From JAIBJN01 sp963838795 (lineage in GTDB: Bacteria; Actinomycetota; Thermoleophilia; Gaiellales; Gaiellaceae), in NCBI GenBank assembly GCA_963838795.1, contig CAWISL010000010.1, positions 186,001-250,000 of the forward strand: a stretch of 64,000 nucleotides of DNA, read 5' to 3'. The position numbers and the translations under genes were made by a program. Shown here one piece after another: positions 59,242 through 64,000 of the stretch (positions within the stretch are counted from its first letter, which is position 1; the number at the start of each line of letters is the position of its first letter). Under the pieces are notes generated by a model, which saw only the letters and a list, made by a program, of their open reading frames with translations, made no database searches and was not told the DNA's origin.

Positions 59242-60266
59242 GCAACCGCAGGTACCGCATAACGCGCCTGGGCGCTCGCGCGGTGACCCTGGTCGCCTTC
59301 GCGTCGGCGATTCTCATCGGCATCGAGGCCGCGGCCCGAACGCAGGAGGCGGGCGGGCAGCCGGAGAGCCCCGGCCAGAGGACGACCATCGCCGGCGGCG
59401 TGACTGTCTCGGGCGTCCTCGTCGGCGGCATGCGCGCCGAAGAGGCCGAGCGCGCGCTGGCGCGACTCGCGTCGCGCCCGCTGACCGTCGCCTTCCGCGA
59501 CACCTGGTGGCGCTTCGCGCCGCAGACTCTCGGCTCCGCGCCTCAGGTGGAGTCGGCCGTGCAGGCGGCGCTGAAGGCTCCCGAGAGCACGGCTCTGTCC
59601 CTTGACGTCGAGGTCCGCGAGCGACAGCTCGCCCGCTGGGCGCGCTCGTTTGCCCGCAGCTTCGACCAGCGGCACCGGAACGCCGCCATCGTGCTCCGCG
59701 GGAACCGCCCCGAGCTGGATCGCGCGCGGGTCGGCCGCGAGCTCTCCCAGGGCGAGGCGCAGCTCGCGGTACGGGGTGCGCTCGAGCGGCACGAACGCGC
59801 CGTCGTCGCGCTCCCGGTTCGCGCGGTGCCGCCCCGTCGGGGGAACGCGGACGTCGGGCTCGCGATCGTGATCAAGCGCGCCTCCAACAGGCTTGTCCTC
59901 TACCGACCGGGCGGGCCGAAGGGGATGAAGGTCGCCAGGAGGTTCGGCGTCGCCACCGGCCAGGCGTCCTATCCGACGCCGCTCGGGAGCTACGAGATCG
60001 TCACCAAGCAACGGGACCCCTGGTGGCGCCCGCCCGACTCGGACTGGGCCGAAGGAGCGGAGCCGATCCCGCCCGGCCCCGGAAACCCCCTGGGCACCCG
60101 CTGGATGGGCCTCTCGGCTCCTGCGGTCGGGATCCACGGCACGCCGGACGCCGCCTCGATCGGCTACTCCGCCTCCCACGGCTGCATCCGCATGCTCGTG
60201 CCCCAGGCAGAGTGGCTCTTCGACCGCGTCAAAGAAGGCACGCCGGTCTACATCCTCGACGCTTGA
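59238..60266 (+). CDS. L,D-transpeptidase (YkuD) with PG_binding_4-like domain
   Basis: 342 residues from the GTG at 59238. It has an N-terminal membrane anchor/signal (about 12-32), a PG_binding_4-like region (about 50-200, with GVTVSGVLVGGMRAEEAERALARL), then the YkuD catalytic domain with GIHGTP and the nucleophile Cys in SASHGCIRM. It forms 3-3 peptidoglycan cross-links or attaches proteins to the wall. Its place behind the two-component system suggests envelope regulation. Confidence 0.9.
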   Translation: MSNRRYRITRLGARAVTLVAFASAILIGIEAAARTQEAGGQPESPGQRTTIAGGVTVSGVLVGGMRAEEAERALARLASRPLTVAFRDTWWRFAPQTLGSAPQVESAVQAALKAPESTALSLDVEVRERQLARWARSFARSFDQRHRNAAIVLRGNRPELDRARVGRELSQGEAQLAVRGALERHERAVVALPVRAVPPRRGNADVGLAIVIKRASNRLVLYRPGGPKGMKVARRFGVATGQASYPTPLGSYEIVTKQRDPWWRPPDSDWAEGAEPIPPGPGNPLGTRWMGLSAPAVGIHGTPDAASIGYSASHGCIRMLVPQAEWLFDRVKEGTPVYILDA

Positions 60267-60871
60267 CCTGGGAGCGGATCGCCGACCGGCTCGAGGGAGA
60301 CCTGGTCGACGTGGAGCCGCTCGGGCCGGAGCACGAGGACGATCTCTGGGAGGCGGCACAGGATCCCGAGGTCTGGCGGTGGCTTCCCTGGTTCGCGGCG
60401 GCCGACCGCGAGAGCTTCCACCGCTGGCTCGAGGACGCTCTCGCCCGCCGGGACGCTGGGCTCGACGTTCCCTTCGCGGTCGTCGACCGGCGCAGCGGCA
60501 AGGCGATCGGCAGCACGCGGTTCCTGACCCTCCGCCCGGAGCACCGGGGGCTCGAGATCGGCTGGACCTGGAACGCGCGCAGCGTGTGGGGAAGCGGCGC
60601 GAACGCCGAGGCCAAGCTCCTCCTGCTTCGGCACGCGTTCGAGACGCTCGGCTGCATGCGGGTCGAGTTCAAGACCGACGCCCTGAACGAGCGCTCGCGC
60701 GTCGCTCTCGAGGCGCTGCCGGCCCGCTTCGAGGGCATCTTGCGCAAGCACATGCTGGTACGCGACGGGGCTCTGCGCGACTCGGCCTACTATGCGATCA
60801 CCGACGACGAGTGGCCCGCCGTCCGAGCCAACCTCGAGCGGCGCGTGCAAGCCAAACAGACCGTTACTTGA
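60263..60871 (+). CDS. GNAT acetyltransferase, RimJ/RimL type
   Basis: 202 residues from a TTG that overlaps the previous stop (TTGA). RimJ/RimL features are VEPLGPEHEDDLWEAAQDPEVWRWLPW at the N-terminus, IGSTRFLTLRPEHRGLEIGWTW and VEFKTDALNERSRVALEAL. It acetylates an amino group of a protein or small molecule. Its end overlaps the opposing phosphatase gene by 8 nt (60864-60871). Confidence 0.83.
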   Translation: MTWERIADRLEGDLVDVEPLGPEHEDDLWEAAQDPEVWRWLPWFAAADRESFHRWLEDALARRDAGLDVPFAVVDRRSGKAIGSTRFLTLRPEHRGLEIGWTWNARSVWGSGANAEAKLLLLRHAFETLGCMRVEFKTDALNERSRVALEALPARFEGILRKHMLVRDGALRDSAYYAITDDEWPAVRANLERRVQAKQTVT

Positions 60872-61670
60872 GATCGAGGCGCGCGTAGAGCTCGGCGCAA
60901 AGCTCCGGGGTCGACGCGGCGACGACGCGGGAGCGGGCGCCCAGATCGAGCGGAGCCGCCGCAAGCGGAGGGGCTTCCGGGAGGTCGATCGCCAGGCCGC
61001 GCTCGCGGACGAGGAGCTGGGCGGCCGCGATGTCGACGCTCCTGGCCGGCTTGAGCGAGACGACCGCGTCCACGCGCCCGGCCGCGAGGTGGCAGAGGGA
61101 GAGCGCCAGCGAGCCCATGACGCGCGTGCGAACGGCGAAGCCGACGAGGCCGGCGACATGCTCCGCGACGAGGTCGGTGCGGGTCGCCTCCAGCGACAGA
61201 ATCTCGATGCGCTCCTTCGGGCCGAGCCCGTCCACCGGGCTCCCGTCCAGAAACGCGCCCTCGCCGCGTTGCCCCACCCACTCCTCGCCGCTTCCGAAAT
61301 CGTGGACGAAGCCGAGCCACACGTCCTCCATGCGCCGCCCCGAGGCCACGGCGAGCGAGAGGGAGAAGAACGGGATCCCGCGCTTCGCGTTCAGGCTTCC
61401 GTCGATCGGGTCGCACACGACCGTCAGCCCGTCTCCGCCGTCTCGGAAGACGCGCTCTCCGAGCTCCTCCGACAGGAGCGTGAAACCGGCCGGGACGGCC
61501 TCGAGCACCTCGACGACGGCCGCCTCGGCCGCGGCGTCCACCGCCGTCGTCTCGTCGCCGCCCTCGCCGACTCCCAACCGCGGCTCCCGCTCGACGCGGG
61601 TCGGGAGCTCCTCGAGCACGCGCCCGACCGCCGCCGCCGCGTCCCGGCAGACGTGGAGCCAGTCGGTCAC
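60864..61670 (-). CDS. Inositol monophosphatase family protein
   Basis: 268 residues from a GTG overlapping the upstream stop (GTGA). Metal motifs are LLSEELGE (Glu), DPIDGSLNAKRGIPFFSLSLAV, and a late SVDIAAAQLLVRERG in place of the usual WD. Family members hydrolyse inositol-1-phosphate, fructose-1,6-bisphosphate or PAP. The altered last motif (SVD for WD) resembles archaeal/FBPase-type members. It is the second gene of an operon with the DUF1015 gene. Confidence 0.83.
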   Translation of the reverse strand: MTDWLHVCRDAAAAVGRVLEELPTRVEREPRLGVGEGGDETTAVDAAAEAAVVEVLEAVPAGFTLLSEELGERVFRDGGDGLTVVCDPIDGSLNAKRGIPFFSLSLAVASGRRMEDVWLGFVHDFGSGEEWVGQRGEGAFLDGSPVDGLGPKERIEILSLEATRTDLVAEHVAGLVGFAVRTRVMGSLALSLCHLAAGRVDAVVSLKPARSVDIAAAQLLVRERGLAIDLPEAPPLAAAPLDLGARSRVVAASTPELCAELYARLDLK

Positions 61671-62794
61671 TCGTCGAACGGGGCGAGGAGAAGGCCGCTC
61701 GTCAGCTTCGGGAAGAAGTACGTGCTCTTTGCGGGCATGCGCACCCCGGCGTGCGCGAACTCCTCCACCTGCCGCACCGTCGGCGGCCGCACGAGGAACG
61801 CTGCGGTCGCCTCGCCGTCCACAACGGCCCCCTCGGCCTCGGCGGCGCTCGCCGTGTACGCCACCTCGGAGAGCTGCAGCGAGTCCACGAGCGCCGTGTC
61901 GAGGCCAGGATCGCTCCCCTCGACGAGGGCCGCTCCGTCGGGCCGGACGAGCACGAAGGCGGCATGGTCCCGCCCGACGGCCGCGAGCACGGCGGCAGCT
62001 TCGTCGGGACTGGCCAGCGGCGTCTGCCGGAGCTGTCCGTCGAGGTCGGGCACGACGCCCGTGGTCACCCGGTGCGTCGGGAAGATCTCCAGCCCGTCGT
62101 CGTCGATGCCCACGAGCACCGCGAGCACGTAGGCGGTCGCCTCGGTCCCGTCCTCCTCGTGGAAGCGAAGGCCGGTCTCGTAGCGGTGGTGGCCGTCGGC
62201 GATCAGGAGGGGGCCCCCGACGCCGGCTGCGACGCGCTCGATCTCGCCCGGATCGTCGATCCGCCAGAGCCGACTGGTGACGCCCTCGAGCTCCGCCTCG
62301 AGATCCGGGTCTCCCAGGGGCGCCGGCGCGCTCCCATGCTGGAGGAGGAAGATCGGCGACGGCTTCACCCGCGTCGCGCGAAGGAGCCGCAGGCGGGCCT
62401 CCTTCGGGGCGGCGAACGTCCCCTCGTGGGGAAGGACGACGCCATCGCCGTATGGCTGCAGGCGCACCCGCGCGACGATTCCCCGCCGGGTCCGGCTGAT
62501 GTCGTCCGGGCCGGTGAACTCCTCCTCGAGCAGCCAGACCGCGGGCTGCTCCTCCCGGACGAGCACTCCACGCTCCTGCCACTCGGCGAGCTCGCGGGCG
62601 GCCTCCGCAGGGTCGTCGGGGCGAACGAGCCGCACGGCGTTCCATGGGCTTCGCGCCAGCAGCCGGTCGCGCGCCTCCGGCGAGATCACGTCGTACGGAG
62701 GTGCGACCAGATCGTCGAGCGGCCCCGCCGTCCCTTCGTCGTAGCGAAGGGCGCGAAACGGCTTCAGCAGAGGCACTGCGAGCCAGCTTACCAT
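61667..62794 (-). CDS. DUF1015-family protein
   Basis: 375 residues. Characteristic DUF1015 features are KPFRALRYD...VAPPYDVISPEARDRLLARSPWN at the start and IADGHHRYETGLRF in the middle. The family is widespread and often lies near serine or central-carbon genes. Its biochemical role is not settled. The N-terminal ATG at 62794 is used, though MVSWLA may be too long and a GTG at 62776 (PLLKPFRAL) is possible. Confidence 0.8.
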   Translation of the reverse strand: MVSWLAVPLLKPFRALRYDEGTAGPLDDLVAPPYDVISPEARDRLLARSPWNAVRLVRPDDPAEAARELAEWQERGVLVREEQPAVWLLEEEFTGPDDISRTRRGIVARVRLQPYGDGVVLPHEGTFAAPKEARLRLLRATRVKPSPIFLLQHGSAPAPLGDPDLEAELEGVTSRLWRIDDPGEIERVAAGVGGPLLIADGHHRYETGLRFHEEDGTEATAYVLAVLVGIDDDGLEIFPTHRVTTGVVPDLDGQLRQTPLASPDEAAAVLAAVGRDHAAFVLVRPDGAALVEGSDPGLDTALVDSLQLSEVAYTASAAEAEGAVVDGEATAAFLVRPPTVRQVEEFAHAGVRMPAKSTYFFPKLTSGLLLAPFDE

Positions 62795-62807
62795 CCGTTC
62801 CCGGACC

Positions 62808-62813
62808 TAGAAT
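62808..62813 (+). promoter_or_regulatory. -10 box of the YhaM-like gene (leaderless)
   Basis: TAGAAT ends 6 nt before the GTG at 62820. On the minus strand a weaker TAGGTC (complement of 62804-62809) overlaps it and could serve the DUF1015 gene. Confidence 0.5.
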
Positions 62814-62819
62814 CGCAGG

Positions 62820-63653
62820 GTGTCGATCGCGGAGCTGGCCGAGGACCGGGTCGTCGAAGGCCTCTATGCGGTCGCCCGGAAGCAGCGGCTCCGCACTCGC
62901 TCCGGCAGCCCCTATCTCGCCCTCGAGCTCGTCGACCCGACCGGCAAGATCGAAGCCCGTGTCTGGAACGACGTCGAGCTGCTCGACAAGCGCTTCGGGG
63001 AGGGAGACGCCGTCCGCGTGCTCGGTCGAGTGGAGCGCTTCCGCGACCGACTCCAGCTCGAGGTGCGCTCGCTCGAGGCCGCGGAAGCCGATCCCGCCGA
63101 GCTCGTGCCCGAGCCCAAGCGCGACGTCGAGGAGCTGGACGGGTTCTTCGAGTTCCTGGCCGCCGAGATCGCCCATCCCGGCCTACGCGGATTGGTCGCC
63201 GGGCTCGTCGCCGACGTGGACTTTCGCACCCGCCTTCGCATCCTGCCCGCCACGCAGGAGGGCCACCACTCGTGGCCCGGCGGCCTCCTCGAGCACACGG
63301 TCGGCGTCGCCTCGCTCTGCCGCGAGGCCGCACAGCTCCACCAGCGCCTGCGCGCCGACCTCCTGCTCGCGGCGGGGCTTCTCCACGACGCGGGTCGGAC
63401 GCGGGAGCTCGACCGCGGCCCGCTCTTCCTCCCAACCCCCGAGGGGCGCCTTCTCGGCCACGTCCACCTCGGCCTTCGCCTGATCGAGGAGCGCGCGCGT
63501 GACCTGGAGCCGGCCGCGCTGGCGGAGGTGCTCCATGCCGTCTCGGCACACCATGACGCTCGCGCGGCGCGCACAGCTGAGGCGGCGGTCCTCTACCACG
63601 CCAACCAGCTCGACGCCGCCGCGGCGACGCGGCCGGTGACGACGGAGGGCTAG
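62820..63653 (+). CDS. YhaM-type 3'-5' exoribonuclease (OB fold + HD domain)
   Basis: 277 residues from a leaderless GTG. The OB-fold nucleic-acid-binding part (about 10-85: YLALELVDPTGKIEARVWND) precedes an HD phosphohydrolase domain with GHHSWPGGLLEHTVGVASLC, AGLLHDAGR and VSAHHD. The order matches YhaM of Firmicutes, a 3'-5' exoribonuclease in RNA turnover. Activity on DNA is also reported for the family. Confidence 0.85.
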   Translation: MSIAELAEDRVVEGLYAVARKQRLRTRSGSPYLALELVDPTGKIEARVWNDVELLDKRFGEGDAVRVLGRVERFRDRLQLEVRSLEAAEADPAELVPEPKRDVEELDGFFEFLAAEIAHPGLRGLVAGLVADVDFRTRLRILPATQEGHHSWPGGLLEHTVGVASLCREAAQLHQRLRADLLLAAGLLHDAGRTRELDRGPLFLPTPEGRLLGHVHLGLRLIEERARDLEPAALAEVLHAVSAHHDARAARTAEAAVLYHANQLDAAAATRPVTTEG

Positions 63654-63654
63654 G

Positions 63655-64000
63655 CTGGAGCGCGACCACTGGCAGCGCTGGTCTCCGCTCGCCGGCGTGG
63701 CGTTCGCCGTGCTCGTGCTCGCCGCGCTCGGCGTCAGCGGGAGCGGCCCCGGAGACACTCCCGAAGAGGTGGCGGAGTGGTACGGGGACGAGGGCAACCG
63801 CGGAGCGGCGTTCTTCGTCTTCTTCCTGCTCGTCGGCGCAGCCCTCGCCTTTCTCTGGTTCCTCGGCGCTCTGCGCGGCGTGCTCGTCCGCGCCGAAGGC
63901 GACCCGGCTCGCTGGACCGCGCTCGCTTTCGGGGCCGGCGTGGCGAGCACGACGCTCCTGCTCGCCTCCGCGTCGGCCTACATCACCCCGGCGGCCACGG
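63655..64000 (+). CDS. Membrane protein, 3'-truncated by window edge, probable CTG start
   Basis: An open frame runs off the right edge. No ATG, GTG or TTG exists between the upstream in-frame stop and CTG 63655, which has GGAGG 6 nt upstream. The next candidate, GTG 63697, would remove the first helix boundary. The protein begins LERDHWQRWSPLAG, followed by hydrophobic helices (GVAFAVLVLAALGV; FFVFFLLVGAALAFLWFLGALRG; ALAFGAGVASTTLLLASASAY). It resembles actinobacterial multi-helix membrane proteins of unknown role. Confidence 0.6.
   Translation, partial: MERDHWQRWSPLAGVAFAVLVLAALGVSGSGPGDTPEEVAEWYGDEGNRGAAFFVFFLLVGAALAFLWFLGALRGVLVRAEGDPARWTALAFGAGVASTTLLLASASAYITPAAT

Overview
This window is a very GC-rich, densely packed bacterial chromosome segment. 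It contains no rRNA, phage, insertion sequence or CRISPR array. It most likely comes from an actinobacterium of the Thermoleophilia type (Gaiellales or Solirubrobacterales-like). That placement is inferred from gene content and not from a marker phylogeny. The supporting genes are a futalosine-pathway menaquinone gene (mqnD), a response regulator - kinase - GerMN lipoprotein operon resembling mtrA-mtrB-lpqB, LtrA proteins, an HrcA/CIRCE-type groESL operon, and many genes whose -10 box (TANNNT) lies only 6-8 nt before the start codon, implying leaderless mRNAs.

Region 1 (1-14.0 kb) is mostly accessory metabolism. It starts with a secreted LVIVD/PA protein cut by the left edge and a small lipoprotein. 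Next come three crotonase-family enzymes, a cytoplasmic HtrA-type protease and two convergent LtrA membrane proteins. An EthD-like protein sits next to a class III aminotransferase whose reading frame is broken. An aldehyde dehydrogenase, and a thiolase translationally coupled to mqnD, complete the region. Region 2 (14-24 kb) carries a DtxR/MntR-family regulator with a palindrome over its own start codon, several small proteins, a Rieske ferredoxin-like protein, a BtuF-like protein, a tRNA-Arg with the unusual anticodon GCG, ygfZ, groESL with two CIRCE elements, an MFS transporter, a Nudix hydrolase and an ASCH protein.

Region 3 (24-32.4 kb) is central metabolism. A 2-oxoacid (pyruvate) dehydrogenase E1alpha-E1beta-E2 set is followed directly by lipB and lipA, which make and attach its lipoyl cofactor. 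fumC, a thioredoxin-reductase-like ferredoxin-NADP reductase and an ErpA/IscA-type Fe-S carrier follow. Region 4 (32.4-52.2 kb) is the core of the window: a complete nuoA-N operon for proton-pumping NADH:quinone oxidoreductase. An arginase-family gene is inserted between nuoK and nuoL. Four further tightly spaced genes follow nuoN: a disulfide-oxidoreductase-like flavoprotein, a cyclic-nucleotide-binding-domain protein, a second flavoprotein, and a membrane-anchored class III nucleotidyl cyclase. Complex I is thus physically coupled to what looks like a redox/second-messenger module. MqnD elsewhere in the window fits menaquinone as the electron acceptor.

Region 5 (52-64 kb) has an MBL-fold hydrolase, small unknown proteins, a short Ldh_2-family gene probably starting at CTG, mrp, and the two-component system with its GerMN lipoprotein. 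An L,D-transpeptidase follows, separated by a possible 34-codon ORF. Then come an acetyltransferase, an inositol-monophosphatase-like enzyme, a DUF1015 protein, a YhaM-like exoribonuclease and a membrane protein cut by the right edge.

Several non-coding patterns recur. Divergent gene pairs have overlapping -10 boxes. Three convergent pairs share a CTAG tetranucleotide as both stop codons. There are at least three families of dispersed intergenic palindromes, including one pair whose stems differ in sequence but keep base pairing. The nuoD-nuoE spacer holds three successive hairpins, the last enclosing the nuoE start codon.
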